The notes beneath the pieces are model-generated. The model was not told the DNA's origin, searched no databases, and worked only from the letters and a program-made list of their open reading frames with translations. From contig CAWEWG010000013.1 of assembly GCA_963812795.1 (NCBI GenBank), positions 248,001 through 312,000 on the forward strand: a stretch of 64,000 bases of DNA, in the 5' to 3' direction. Source of the DNA: Hyphomicrobium_A sp963812795. Its GTDB lineage: Bacteria; Pseudomonadota; Alphaproteobacteria; Rhizobiales; Hyphomicrobiaceae. This document shows positions 30,922-39,996 of this stretch, piece by piece. The stretch's first letter is position 1. Each line of letters starts with the position of its first letter. Both the position numbers and the translations under genes were made by a program.

Positions 30922-31932
30922 TTGTCCGCCCCACCCCTGGAACCTGCGACGCGAGGCCCCGTTTTGGACCGCTCCCCCATCCGCACCTACCTCGACTTCG
31001 AGAAGCCGATCGCCGAGCTGGAAAGCAAGGTGGCCGAGCTGCGAGCCATGGAAGGCGAGGAGAGCGCGGTCTCCATCGGGGATGAAATCAAGAAGCTTGA
31101 GCAGAAGGCGCGCACGGCGCTCGTCGATACCTACGCCAAGCTGTCGCCCTGGCAGAAGACGCAGGTTGCCCGCCACCCGGAGCGTCCGCACTGCCTCGAC
31201 TTCGTCAACACGCTCATCGAAGACTTCACGCCGCTCGCCGGCGATCGTTACTTCGCCGAGGACGAGGCGATCGTCGGCGGTTTGGGCAGATTCCGCGGGC
31301 GTTCCGTGATGATTATCGGCCACGAAAAAGGCTCCGACACGGAAAGCCGCATCCGCCACAACTTCGGCATGGCCAAGCCGGAAGGCTACCGCAAGGCCGT
31401 GCGCCTCATGGAGATGGCCGAGCAGTTCAACCTGCCGGTGATCACGCTGGTCGACACGGCCGGCGCGTACCCGGGCATCGGCGCCGAAGAACGCGGCCAG
31501 GCCGAGGCCATCGCCCGCTCCACCGACTGCTGCCTTGCCATCGGCGTGCCGCTCATCACCGTCGTTATTGGTGAGGGCGGATCGGGGGGCGCCATCGCCA
31601 TCGCCGCCGCCAACCGCATCCTCATGCTCGAGCACGCCATCTACACGGTCGCCTCGCCCGAGGCCGCAGCTTCGATCCTGTGGCGCGACAGCGCCAAGGC
31701 CATCGACGCGGCCACCAACATGAAGATCACCGCCCAGGATCTCGATCAGCTCGGCGTCATCGACGTCATCATCACCGAGCCGGTGGGAGGCGCCCACCGG
31801 GACCGCGAATTGATTATGAAGGCTACGGGCGACGCCATTGCCCGCGCACTGTCGGAGTTCGACGGCAAGTCTCCGGCTGAGATACGGCGGCAGCGGCACA
31901 CGCGGTTTATGGAAATTGGTCAGTCGTTGTAA
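30922..31932 (+). CDS. accA: Acetyl-CoA carboxylase carboxyltransferase subunit alpha
   Basis: The AccA pattern is complete: RTYLDFEKPIAELESKVAEL, DRYFAEDEAIVGGLGRFRGR, HEKGSDTESRIRHNFGMAKP, TLVDTAGAYPGIGAEERGQA, GEGGSGGAIAIAAANRILML. With AccD it transfers the carboxyl group from carboxybiotin to acetyl-CoA for fatty acid synthesis. The start is uncertain: TTG at 30922 and TTG at 30964 are both in frame, and no ATG lies before the conserved RTYLDFEKP. Confidence 0.95.
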   Translation: MSAPPLEPATRGPVLDRSPIRTYLDFEKPIAELESKVAELRAMEGEESAVSIGDEIKKLEQKARTALVDTYAKLSPWQKTQVARHPERPHCLDFVNTLIEDFTPLAGDRYFAEDEAIVGGLGRFRGRSVMIIGHEKGSDTESRIRHNFGMAKPEGYRKAVRLMEMAEQFNLPVITLVDTAGAYPGIGAEERGQAEAIARSTDCCLAIGVPLITVVIGEGGSGGAIAIAAANRILMLEHAIYTVASPEAAASILWRDSAKAIDAATNMKITAQDLDQLGVIDVIITEPVGGAHRDRELIMKATGDAIARALSEFDGKSPAEIRRQRHTRFMEIGQSL

Positions 31933-32119
31933 GGGCTTAGCTCTGCAAGTTGCGAATGTGCAGGCGAAACCGCCTAATTACCGTCCAATCTCCGCGGTAG
32001 TGACCTTCAAACCTCGCGTCTCACCCAAGTATCCGTCGCCGCTAAGATTTCCGTAACGTTAAGCAAATCTTAAGGTCTAGAGATCGATGGTTGATCACCG
32101 TGCGCCAGGGGCACTGCGT

Positions 32120-33124
32120 ATGCGTAAGATCATCCTTGGCTCGAATCTAAGAGCCCGCGTTCTGTCTGCTTTGGCGGTCTGCGCCACCGCGTGCGCGCTC
32201 GCCGGCTGCGGCGGCAGCACCCCCTCCATTACCGCCGCCGAGCAGCCGCTCAGCAAAGAGACGATGTCGATGCTCGGTCGCAAGGGCATGGACTTGCATG
32301 CGCCGATCTTCGTGCGCATCTTCAAGGAAGAATCCGAACTCGAGGTGTGGAAGGCGCGCGACGACGGCCGCTTCTACCACTTCAAGACCTACCCGATCTG
32401 CAACTGGTCGGGGAACGTCGGGCCGAAGACGACGCTCGGCGACAAGCAGGCCCCGGAAGGGTTCTATCGCGTCGCCAATAATCAGCTGAACCCCAACTCG
32501 CAGTACTATCTCGCCTTCAATCTCGGCTATCCGAACGCCTACGACCGCGCGCTGCAACGCACGGGCGACGCGCTGATGGTGCACGGCAAGTGCAAATCCG
32601 TCGGCTGCTACGCGATGACGGACGCGCTGATCGAAGAGATCTACACGCTCGCCCGCGAAGCGCTCAAGGGCGGCCAGGAGAGCTTCGACGTTCACGCCTT
32701 TCCGTTCCGCATGACGGAAGTGAACATGGCGCGCTACGCGGGCAATGAGAACGTTCCATTCTGGAAGAGCCTGAAGCAAGGCTACGACTTCTTCGAGAAG
32801 TACCGCCTGCCGCCGACGGTGGCCGTGTGCGAGAAGCGCTACGTCGTCAACGTGAAGATCCCGTCCAACGCCACGGTCAAGCCAGACGGCCGCTGCCCGC
32901 GCTTCCAGCGTCCGGTGTTCGAACCGTTCGCGCCGAAGCCTTTCGAGCAGCAGATCGCCGAAGAGCGCATCACCGCGCCTGGACCGAAGACGCGCCAGTT
33001 CGCCAACGTGACGCCGAACCCGGCAAGCACGCCGGCGCAAACGGCCTACGGCACCGCGTACGGTCTCGGCGCTCCCGTGGAGACGGGCAGCACGGGCACG
33101 CCGGCGCTCGGCTTCTCGCAATAA
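32120..33124 (+). CDS. L,D-transpeptidase family lipoprotein, first of three tandem copies
   Basis: About 334 residues from the ATG at 32120; 32087 is an alternative start. It has a lipoprotein signal with lipobox LAGC (CALAGCGG). The YkuD/YafK-type catalytic domain covers about residues 45-245, with the active-site motif HGKCKSVGCYAMT containing the catalytic Cys. TYPICNWSGNVGPKTTLGDK and KQAPEGFYRV are shared with the two following genes. The C-terminal tail is Pro/Thr-rich. YkuD enzymes make 3-3 cross-links or anchor proteins in peptidoglycan. YafK-type members may instead cleave such links. Confidence 0.88.
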   Translation: MRKIILGSNLRARVLSALAVCATACALAGCGGSTPSITAAEQPLSKETMSMLGRKGMDLHAPIFVRIFKEESELEVWKARDDGRFYHFKTYPICNWSGNVGPKTTLGDKQAPEGFYRVANNQLNPNSQYYLAFNLGYPNAYDRALQRTGDALMVHGKCKSVGCYAMTDALIEEIYTLAREALKGGQESFDVHAFPFRMTEVNMARYAGNENVPFWKSLKQGYDFFEKYRLPPTVAVCEKRYVVNVKIPSNATVKPDGRCPRFQRPVFEPFAPKPFEQQIAEERITAPGPKTRQFANVTPNPASTPAQTAYGTAYGLGAPVETGSTGTPALGFSQ

Positions 33125-33206
33125 TCGTGCTTCGCCATCGCGCGCCGCGACGATGCGCCCACGTCGCGTCGTTGCGCGTGCCGCAAAACACCGGCATGGT
33201 CGCCTG

Positions 33207-34058
33207 ATGGTTGCCCGCCGCAGAAGTCGCTGGTCCGCAGCGCTCATGGTTTTCGGAGCGCTCGCCGTGGTAGCCGCAGGAATCGGCTACTTTTTCTGGC
33301 CACAGATCTACGCCCTGATCGAAGAGGAAATGATCTACGCCGCCAAGGCGCGGCATTGGGCTGCCTATTCGAAGGGTATGCCGCTGCCGAATACGCCCGA
33401 CCTGAAGAACCTGCCAGCGCGACTCGCCGGCCAGAATCTTCAACTCGGCGCACCGGTTTTAGTGCGCATTTTCAAACGCGAGTTCGAGTTGGAGATGTGG
33501 ATGAAGCGCGGCGAAAAATTCGAGAAGTTCGCGACCTACCCGATCTGCATGTGGTCGGGGAAACTCGGTCCGAAATTGAAACAGGGCGACCGCCAGGCGC
33601 CGGAAGGCTTCTACACGGTCGAAAATTCATCACTCAATCCGAACAGCCAATATCATCGCTCGTTCAATCTCGGATTTCCCAACACGTTCGACCGGGCACA
33701 TGGTCGCACCGGATCCTTGCTGATGGTGCATGGCGACTGCCGTTCCATCGGCTGCTACGCTATGACCGACCCCGTTATTGATGAAATCTGGGCCCTGTTG
33801 ACCGCCGCGCTCGGCGCCGGTCAAAAACGTGCCCAAGTTCAGGTGTTTCCGTTCCGGATGACGGAGACAAATTTGTCACTTCATGCCGCAGATCCCGACA
33901 TGGGGTTTTGGCAGCAATTGAAGCCCGGACATGACGCCTTCGAGCGCGATCATGTCCCGCCGGTCGTCAGCGTATGCGATGGACGCTACGCATTTCGGCC
34001 GGCAAATGGGGATAGCGACGGTAGCGCACCGATCGATTTGGGCTGCCCTGCGACGTGA
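33207..34058 (+). CDS. L,D-transpeptidase family protein, second tandem copy
   Basis: 283 residues from the ATG at 33207. One N-terminal membrane anchor (ALMVFGALAVVAAGIGYFFW) is followed by the same domain as its neighbours: TYPICMWSGKLGPKLKQGDR, QAPEGFYTVENSSLNPNSQY, and the active-site motif HGDCRSIGCYAMT. It lacks the long C-terminal tail of the other two copies and is anchored by a helix rather than lipid. Confidence 0.87.
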   Translation: MVARRRSRWSAALMVFGALAVVAAGIGYFFWPQIYALIEEEMIYAAKARHWAAYSKGMPLPNTPDLKNLPARLAGQNLQLGAPVLVRIFKREFELEMWMKRGEKFEKFATYPICMWSGKLGPKLKQGDRQAPEGFYTVENSSLNPNSQYHRSFNLGFPNTFDRAHGRTGSLLMVHGDCRSIGCYAMTDPVIDEIWALLTAALGAGQKRAQVQVFPFRMTETNLSLHAADPDMGFWQQLKPGHDAFERDHVPPVVSVCDGRYAFRPANGDSDGSAPIDLGCPAT

Positions 34059-34218
34059 CTCGCAGTTGACATTCGCGGCTCATTTTTTCAACTGCCAACC
34101 TCGGACGGCAAGAAGAAGTAAGAGAGTTCAACATGCTGACATCTCCCGTAACAATTCGCGCACGTCGCGCACGCGCCGGAGTAGCTCCCGGTGGCACGCG
34201 TCGTGCAGAAGCGACGGC

Positions 34219-35691
34219 ATGACGAAGTCAGTCGCTTATATCCGGCGTACCGCTCTTACTGCGTGCGCAGCTGCCGCCATCCTGGGACAGGTCGGGACCG
34301 CGCCAGCGCTTTCACTGGACGTCGAGGAAATCACCGCCGTTCGCGCCGAGCGCAAGCGTGCGAACTCCGATGGCAAATTGCCCCTTCCTGGGACGCCCGA
34401 TCTGAAACGCCTCGACGACCGCCTCTCCGAAAGGGGCGTCGACCGCGACGCGCCGATCTTTATCCGCGTCTTCAAGGCGGAGTCGGAGATGGAGGTCTGG
34501 ACGGGCGACGAGAACGGCACCTATTCGCTCTTTGCCACGTACCCGATCTGCTACTGGTCGGGAACTCTGGGACCGAAGCTGAAGGAGGGCGACAAGCAGG
34601 CGCCCGAAGGCTTCTACACGGTCACCATGGAGCAGAGCTTCCACACGGGCACACGTTGGCCGAAGTCGCTCAACATCGGTTACCCCAACCCCTTCGATCA
34701 GGTGAACCTGCGGTCGGGCTCGCACATCCTCATCCACGGAGGCTGCGCGTCGATCGGCTGCTTCGCCATGACCAACGCCGTCAGCCTCGAGGTCCACAAG
34801 CTGGCGACGGATGCGCTCGACGCCGGCCAGCCGAACATTCCCGTGCACGTATTTCCGTTCCGCATGACGGAGGCGAACTTCGCCAAGTACGACATGCCGC
34901 GTTGGAATGGTTTCTGGCAGAACCTGAAAGAGGGGTACGACCTCTTCGAGCGCACCGCACGTCCGCCGCGCGTCACCGTTTGCGGCACGCGCTACGACTT
35001 CGCCGCATCCAGCCGCCTCGAAGGGTTGCATCCCGGCCCGATCCAGGTCTGCCCGGAGACGGAGCAGGTGATCGCCGACCTGTCGAGCATCAACAAGAAG
35101 GTTGCCGAGCAGCCGGTGCCGCAGCAGCAGTCGTCCGAGATCAAGACCGCGTCGCTGGGCGGCGGTGGCGCCTCCTATATCGGCGCCCCGGCTTCCTACC
35201 TCGGCGGTCCGGCCATCGCGGCCGCTATCGTCAACAAGCTGGGCGAGAACTTCGAGCAGCAGTTGGCCCCGGAGACGCCGCGTCCCGGCGTCAGCCAGAC
35301 GCTTACACGTCCGTTGCCTTGCTCGCTGGCCATGCCGAGTTGCCGGCGCTACGCCTCCCTGCGCGAGCAGATGGCGCACAAGGCGGCACTCAAGATCGAT
35401 GAGCCGGAGCGCGAGAAGGCACGTGCGCCGAAAAAGAAGAAATCCGCCAAGAAGAAATCCAGCAAGCGCCGCTACAGCGAATCCACGGAGAGCCGCGCCA
35501 GTACCGCGACGTACGCGAGACGCGGCACGCCAGCGACGATCGACAGTGGCGAGAATTCAAGAGCTCCCGCTACGAATAGAAGCTTGGGCCCGGCAGCAGA
35601 TCAGCTCCGGGCCCAATTGCTTGCGAAGGCTTCGCCGCGCATGTCATACACGCGGCTGAATTGGACAATCAGCGGGTCATCTGCATGTTGA
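34219..35691 (+). CDS. L,D-transpeptidase family protein, third tandem copy with long basic tail
   Basis: 490 residues from the ATG at 34219; the frame is open from 33931, but that would overlap the previous gene. Signal peptide TALTACAAAAILGQVGTAPA; catalytic domain with TYPICYWSGTLGPKLKEGDK and HGGCASIGCFAMTNAV. After about residue 270 comes a Gly/Pro/Gln-rich stretch and a Lys-rich region (APKKKKSAKKKSSKRRYSE) that could bind the cell wall or anionic polymers. The last seven bases overlap the start of the next gene. Confidence 0.86.
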   Translation: MTKSVAYIRRTALTACAAAAILGQVGTAPALSLDVEEITAVRAERKRANSDGKLPLPGTPDLKRLDDRLSERGVDRDAPIFIRVFKAESEMEVWTGDENGTYSLFATYPICYWSGTLGPKLKEGDKQAPEGFYTVTMEQSFHTGTRWPKSLNIGYPNPFDQVNLRSGSHILIHGGCASIGCFAMTNAVSLEVHKLATDALDAGQPNIPVHVFPFRMTEANFAKYDMPRWNGFWQNLKEGYDLFERTARPPRVTVCGTRYDFAASSRLEGLHPGPIQVCPETEQVIADLSSINKKVAEQPVPQQQSSEIKTASLGGGGASYIGAPASYLGGPAIAAAIVNKLGENFEQQLAPETPRPGVSQTLTRPLPCSLAMPSCRRYASLREQMAHKAALKIDEPEREKARAPKKKKSAKKKSSKRRYSESTESRASTATYARRGTPATIDSGENSRAPATNRSLGPAADQLRAQLLAKASPRMSYTRLNWTISGSSAC

Positions 35692-36278
35692 GCGACATCC
35701 CACGACAGCTCGAGCGGCTGATGGAAACGGCAATCTTCGCCAGCCGCTGGCTGCTGGCGCCGTTCTATCTCGGCCTGGCTCTGTCCTTGTTCGTGCTGCT
35801 CATCAAGTTCATGTTCGAGCTGGTGCACATCGCCAAGACCGCGTTCACGGCGACGGAATTGGAAGTGATCCTCGGGCTTCTCGCCCTCGTCGATCTGGCG
35901 CTGACCGGCTCGCTCATCGTCATCGTCATCTTCTCGGGCTACGAGAACTTCGTCTCCAAGATCGACCACAGCAAGCATCGCGATTGGCCCGAGTGGATGG
36001 GCACGATCGATTTCACCGCGCTCAAGATCAAGCTGCTGTCGTCGATCGTCGCCATCTCGGCCATTCAACTGCTGAAGCAGTTCATGTCGATCACCACGGT
36101 GTCGGATCGCGATCTGTTCTGGCTGGTGGTCATTCACGTCGTTTTCGTCGTCTCCAGCGTACTGCTGGCCTTGTCCGACCGAATTTCGGCGAGCGCCCAC
36201 GCCTCGTACTCGGAGGCAGCAGCGGCGGCAGCAGCACCGGCGCCACCGGCTAAAGGCGGCGGCAAGGCGCACGCCTAG
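35685..36278 (+). CDS. YqhA-like (TIGR00645, UPF0114) integral membrane protein
   Basis: 197 residues from the ATG at 35685. MLSDIPRQLERLMETAIFAS is the typical start. Three or four transmembrane helices follow (LAPFYLGLALSLFVLLIKFM, VDLALTGSLIVIVIFSGYEN, and DLFWLVVIHVVFVVSSVLLA). SKHRDWPEWMGTIDFTALKI is the family signature loop. The Ala/Pro-rich C-terminus is extra. The function is unknown. Confidence 0.9.
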   Translation: MLSDIPRQLERLMETAIFASRWLLAPFYLGLALSLFVLLIKFMFELVHIAKTAFTATELEVILGLLALVDLALTGSLIVIVIFSGYENFVSKIDHSKHRDWPEWMGTIDFTALKIKLLSSIVAISAIQLLKQFMSITTVSDRDLFWLVVIHVVFVVSSVLLALSDRISASAHASYSEAAAAAAAPAPPAKGGGKAHA

Positions 36279-36306
36279 CGGCCTTCGGGCCCAGAAGGGG
36301 CACGTC

Positions 36307-37419
36307 ATGGGGCGCGTCCTCATCGTTGGCGGCTACGGCGCCTTCGGGGCCCGCGCCGCCGAGCGGCTGGCACGCGAACCTGGCTTCGAGATCGTGATTG
36401 CCGGGCGCTCCGCCGACAAGGCGCGTATCCATGCCGAAGCGCTCCGCGCCCGCGCCCAAGCCCGCATTGGGCACGCCGGGCTCGATGCGAGCTCTGCCAG
36501 CGCCGCGTCGCTTCGGTCGCTGGCGCCAAAGGTGGTGATCAACGCCTCCGGCCCCTTCCAGCAGCAGGACTATGCGCTGGCGCGTGCGTGCATCGCCGCC
36601 GGCTGCCACTACGTCGATCTCGCTGACGCGCGCGCCTTCGTCACCGGCATCGGCTCGCTCGACGGCGCAGCCAAGGCGGCAGGTGTGAGCGTCATCAGCG
36701 GCGCCAGCTCGGTGCCCGGGCTTTCATCCGCCGCCGTGCGACGCATGGCCGAGGATCTGCACCGTCTCGACGAAGTGCACATCGGCATCTCGCCGGGCAA
36801 CAGCTTCGATCCGGGGATCGCTACCGCATCGTCGATCGTCGGGCAGGCGGGCCAGCCGCTGGGCGTACGCCAGGGCGGCCGCCAAATGACGGTGCGTGGT
36901 TGGCAGGGATTGCACCGCCACCGCTTCCCCGAGATCGGCTACCGGTGGATGAGCGACGTCGACGTGCCCGACCTCGACCTCTTCCCGCTGCACTATCCCG
37001 AGCTTGCGACGGTGCGCTTCTCGGCCGGCCTCGAGGTCGGCCTGTTCCACCTTGGACTTTGGGGAGCATCTTGGCTTGCGCGTGCCGGCATCGTGCGCAG
37101 CCTCGCACCGCTTGCCGCGCCGATGCTGGCGGCGAAGCGGCGGCTATCCATGCTCGGCAGCGACACCGGTGGCATGTTCGTGCGCGTCATCGGCTTCGAT
37201 CACGAGGGCATCAAGCGCACGCGCGTTTGGAACCTCGTTGCGCGTGGCGGCGATGGGCCGTACGTGCCGGCGATGGCATCGGTGATCCTCGCCAAGCGGC
37301 TCGTCGCCGGCGATGGGCCGGCGCCCAGCGCCAGCCCCTGCTTTGGGTTGTTTCAGCTCGAAGACTTCGATGTCGAGGTCGGCGACCTCGACATCACCTG
37401 CTGGCTGGAACGCGACTGA
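36307..37419 (+). CDS. Saccharopine dehydrogenase NADP-binding domain protein
   Basis: 370 residues with a Rossmann fold at the N-terminus (MGRVLIVGGYGAFGARAAER, GxGxxG-type) and the family continuation VVINASGPFQQQDYALARAC, GCHYVDLADARAFVTGI and GASSVPGLSSAAV. Proteins of this type are NAD(P)-dependent oxidoreductases of mostly unknown substrate. It begins 28 nt after the YqhA-like gene and may share its transcript. Confidence 0.82.
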   Translation: MGRVLIVGGYGAFGARAAERLAREPGFEIVIAGRSADKARIHAEALRARAQARIGHAGLDASSASAASLRSLAPKVVINASGPFQQQDYALARACIAAGCHYVDLADARAFVTGIGSLDGAAKAAGVSVISGASSVPGLSSAAVRRMAEDLHRLDEVHIGISPGNSFDPGIATASSIVGQAGQPLGVRQGGRQMTVRGWQGLHRHRFPEIGYRWMSDVDVPDLDLFPLHYPELATVRFSAGLEVGLFHLGLWGASWLARAGIVRSLAPLAAPMLAAKRRLSMLGSDTGGMFVRVIGFDHEGIKRTRVWNLVARGGDGPYVPAMASVILAKRLVAGDGPAPSASPCFGLFQLEDFDVEVGDLDITCWLERD

Positions 37420-37425
37420 CGCGCC

Positions 37426-37980
37426 TCAGTGGTCGCAGGGCACGCGCAATGTCTGCCCGACGGTCGGGAAGTAGCGCGAGCAGGTGGCGCTGCCGGTGCC
37501 GGTGGAGACCTTGTCGCCGGCGTTGGCCTCGACCGATCCTGTCGAAGTATCCGACGTCGAGGCCGTGGCGATGGTCGAATTCTGCGTACCGCGATCGCCG
37601 GGCGTCTCGGTCTTGGCAGGAACGCGCTCGCCGACCTTCGTCGCCAGCGCGAGCGAGGAGTTCTCGACCTCGGCATCGGCCACGGCGGGCGTCGCCTTCG
37701 CGGTGCTGACGACCTTCGGCGCCTTCTCGGGCTTGTCGGCCTTCTGCACCTTCTCGGGCCGCTTCGTCTCGGTCACGCGCGACTTCTTCTTTTCATACCG
37801 CTCGCGAACCACCTCGTGCCTGCGCTTCTCGTAGCGCGGCGTGCTGCGCGCCGAGTTGGCGGGAACGCTGTGGACGACGGATGGGACGTATTCGCAGGAA
37901 ATGCAGGCTTCGGCGCGCGGGGCGAAAAACGCCGTGGCGGCCAGAAGCGCAGAGGCGGTGGCAAAGAGTGTCCGTGTCAA
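37426..37980 (-). CDS. Secreted Lys/Glu-rich protein of unknown function
   Basis: About 184 residues if it starts at the TTG at 37980, which has a GGAGG ribosome-binding site 8 nt upstream; ATGs at 38025 and 38034 give longer versions but sit outside the signal peptide. LTRTLFATASALLAATAFFA then APRAEACISCEYVPS marks export. The mature part is charged and repetitive (KRPEKVQKADKPEKAPK), ending with CSRYFPTVGQTLRVPCDH, where two Cys could pair. No known domain was recognised. It converges with the preceding gene. Confidence 0.6.
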   Translation of the reverse strand: MTRTLFATASALLAATAFFAPRAEACISCEYVPSVVHSVPANSARSTPRYEKRRHEVVRERYEKKKSRVTETKRPEKVQKADKPEKAPKVVSTAKATPAVADAEVENSSLALATKVGERVPAKTETPGDRGTQNSTIATASTSDTSTGSVEANAGDKVSTGTGSATCSRYFPTVGQTLRVPCDH

Positions 37981-38369
37981 GGGAGCCTCCGGCGATTGCG
38001 CAATGTGGATCTTGGCTTGGCCCATTCTTATCATGCGGGCGGGACGCAAAAAAGCTCTGTTCGCGGCTGATCGGCAGCTTTCGCCGACCAGCGCCTGGCG
38101 CATGGCTCAAGCTAGCGGTAGCGCCGCTTGGGCACCCGCCGCCAGTCGCTAGGCGGTTGAAGTTGCTGCTCTAATCGTTCTTCCCGTGGCAGTGCTTGTA
38201 CTACTTTTGCCTCGTGGATTAATTATATACTTCAATGACTTATGGGGTGCAATCGATGCCCGCCTAGTATATGCCTAGAATTCACAAAGGTTGCGTTGAT
38301 TCTATTCTAGTTATTGACTTGCCTGCCGAGTTGTACTATCATTTTGTGAAGAATATCGGGTGTATCCAC

Positions 38370-38963
38370 GTGTCGCTGACGAAACAAGCGAAGATCCTAT
38401 CGCGGGCTCAGGTCGATGCCGTTCTCGCCTACCTCGCCACCACCAGGCACCCCTCGCGAAACCGTCTGATCTTCCTACTTTCCGTGCGGGCGGGTCTAAG
38501 AGCGAAAGAGATAGCTGGCCTGACGTGGTCCATGGTCACCGATTCAAATGGTGCAGTCGCGCCTGACATTGCGCTCATGGACAAAGCTTCGAAGGGGCGC
38601 TCTGGGCGAACCATCCCCATCAGCAAAGAACTTCGCGCCGCCTTCGACAGTTGGAAGGCGGATTGCAGAGCACGCGACCCCAAGGATCACGTGATTAGCA
38701 CTGAGCGCAGCGAGGCTACGTCATCCCAAGTCCTCGTGAACCTCTTCAGAGCCTGGTATGGCAGACTGGGTTTCCAAGGATGCTCCAGTCATTCAGGACG
38801 CCGCACCTTCATCACGAACGCCGCCCGCAGAATTTCTACAGTAGGCGGTTCATTGCGAGACGTGCAGGCGTTGGCGGGCCACGCAACGCTAGGCACCACG
38901 CAGCGCTACATCGAAATTAATGCCGATGCTAAGAGAAAAATCGTCGAGCTTGTTGGCTCCTAA
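38370..38963 (+). CDS. Tyrosine-type recombinase/integrase
   Basis: 197 residues from the GTG at 38370; the frame is open from 38271. A short N-terminal part (LTKQAKILSRAQVDAVLAYL) is followed by a catalytic domain with Arg in RAGLRAKEIAGLTW, Lys in DKASKGRSGRTIPIS, HSGRRTF (HxxR), GHATLGTTQRY with the nucleophilic Tyr. The active-site set looks complete. It is shorter than XerD-type enzymes and lacks a full core-binding domain. Its context and A+T content mark it as part of a mobile element. Confidence 0.85.
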   Translation: MSLTKQAKILSRAQVDAVLAYLATTRHPSRNRLIFLLSVRAGLRAKEIAGLTWSMVTDSNGAVAPDIALMDKASKGRSGRTIPISKELRAAFDSWKADCRARDPKDHVISTERSEATSSQVLVNLFRAWYGRLGFQGCSSHSGRRTFITNAARRISTVGGSLRDVQALAGHATLGTTQRYIEINADAKRKIVELVGS

Positions 38964-38980
38964 CGTGAAAATATAACTAA

Positions 38981-39020
38981 ATATATTGCAGCAGGAGGCA
39001 TTTCACATACTGCAATATAT
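38981..39020. repeat. Perfect 11-bp inverted repeat between integrase and Rep-like gene
   Basis: ATATATTGCAG at 38981-38991 and CTGCAATATAT at 39010-39020 are perfect inverted repeats with an 18-nt spacer. They lie 10 nt before the start of the Rep-like remnant, so they could be an operator, a replication origin or a transcription terminator. Confidence 0.6.
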
Positions 39021-39029
39021 AAGGATGCA

Positions 39030-39509
39030 ATGGCTAAAACTAAAGAAATTGCGCTTCAAAGCGAATTTATAAAATTCTGCCGAACAAGATCTGGACGAAC
39101 CCGCAGGCCATCACTTTAACTTTCAAACAAGGTCGTCAGGCGGGCCTGATTTGGGTCCGCCTCACACGGGATGCGGCACAGCAGAACCTAAGACACTTCC
39201 GCAATGTCATCCACAAGCGGTTGGGTCGACACGGATTTCCGAAAGGTGCCCAGCTGCGGTGCGTACCTGTTTTCGAAGGCACCGACCTGGTGCGGACCGC
39301 ACGTCCATCTCATGTTGGACCGACCCAACTGCATTCAATCAGCAGAATACGCGGCAATGGTTGAGCGAGAGTGGCAGCGCACGTGGTGGGGTCACAGACT
39401 AGTCACAGTTGAGCCGTGCTACGACGATGATGGATGGCTCTCCTACATTTCTAAGCTGCGCACTAAGGAAGAGTTCGCAGATGCAATCGATTGGACGAAC
39501 TTCAGCTAG
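39030..39509 (+). pseudogene. HUH-endonuclease/Rep-like gene, broken by frameshifts
   Basis: Three pieces in changing frames form one protein: MAKTKEIALQSEFIKFC from the ATG at 39030, then NPQAITLTFKQGRQAGLIW and LTRDAAQQNLRHFRNVIHKR in another frame, then HVHLMLDRPNCIQ, TWWGHRLVTVEPCYDDDGWL and SYISKLRTKEEFADAIDW, back in the first frame to 39509. HVHLMLDRP fits an HUH metal-binding motif, and Tyr-x-x-Lys in SYISK may be the nicking Tyr. If read as one protein of about 160 residues it would be a rolling-circle initiator or relaxase-like nuclease. The family assignment is tentative. A stop at 39117 interrupts the first frame. Confidence 0.5.
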
Positions 39510-39666
39510 TTGAGCCGACCAGGAGTACACACTCTGGAACGCAGCCAATCTTCAAACATGTGAGCAAGGGAGCAGCCCCTTGTTTGCTAAGCATGACTAG
39601 TGTTTGAGAGCATGCTGAGCGAACGCACTAGCGCTTTAAACGAGCAACGGCATAGCAAAGGACGGG

Positions 39667-39897
39667 ATGTCAACATACACAAGAAAACTACTGCTCAGCC
39701 TAACGGACGAGACTGTAGCGGCGCTGGACGAGGCAGCAAACGCACTGGGAATGTGTAGGAGCGACGTAATTAGACGTTCGCTAACTAGGGACCTGAGGTA
39801 CGTGATGAACTATGAGGTCCCTGACATGCTGCGCTTCCATCAAGAGACTGCTGCAGTGCACGCTAACTGGCTTAGCAACAAGCGATGGCTAAGCTAA
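39667..39897 (+). CDS. Ribbon-helix-helix (CopG-like) DNA-binding protein
   Basis: 76 residues. KLLLSLTDETVAALDEAANA then LGMCRSDVIRRSLTRDLR is the beta-strand plus two-helix pattern of the CopG/Arc fold. It probably controls the copy number or integrase expression of the element. It lies 157 nt after the Rep-like remnant and, unlike it, is intact. Confidence 0.7.
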   Translation: MSTYTRKLLLSLTDETVAALDEAANALGMCRSDVIRRSLTRDLRYVMNYEVPDMLRFHQETAAVHANWLSNKRWLS

Positions 39898-39996
39898 TTT
39901 CACGCGTGAAATGCTCCTTCCTAATCCACCAGGTCACCGGTAGTCGTCGTGGATGACCTTCTCGCTTTCCATCCGCTGCGCAATTCAGACTCTCAT

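Larger units (their letters stand above)
38200..39900. mobile_element. Remnant of a small integrative element
   Basis: A tyrosine integrase, a broken HUH-type Rep-like gene and a ribbon-helix-helix regulator lie together in sequence that is visibly richer in A+T than both flanks. The segment separates conserved core genes from the accessory region. No clear attachment-site direct repeats or tRNA were found, so the borders are approximate. Confidence 0.5.

Noticed and set aside
38100..38270. Possible tRNA attachment site next to the integrase
   Set aside because: No cloverleaf or T-loop sequence was found, and no direct repeat on the other side of the element.
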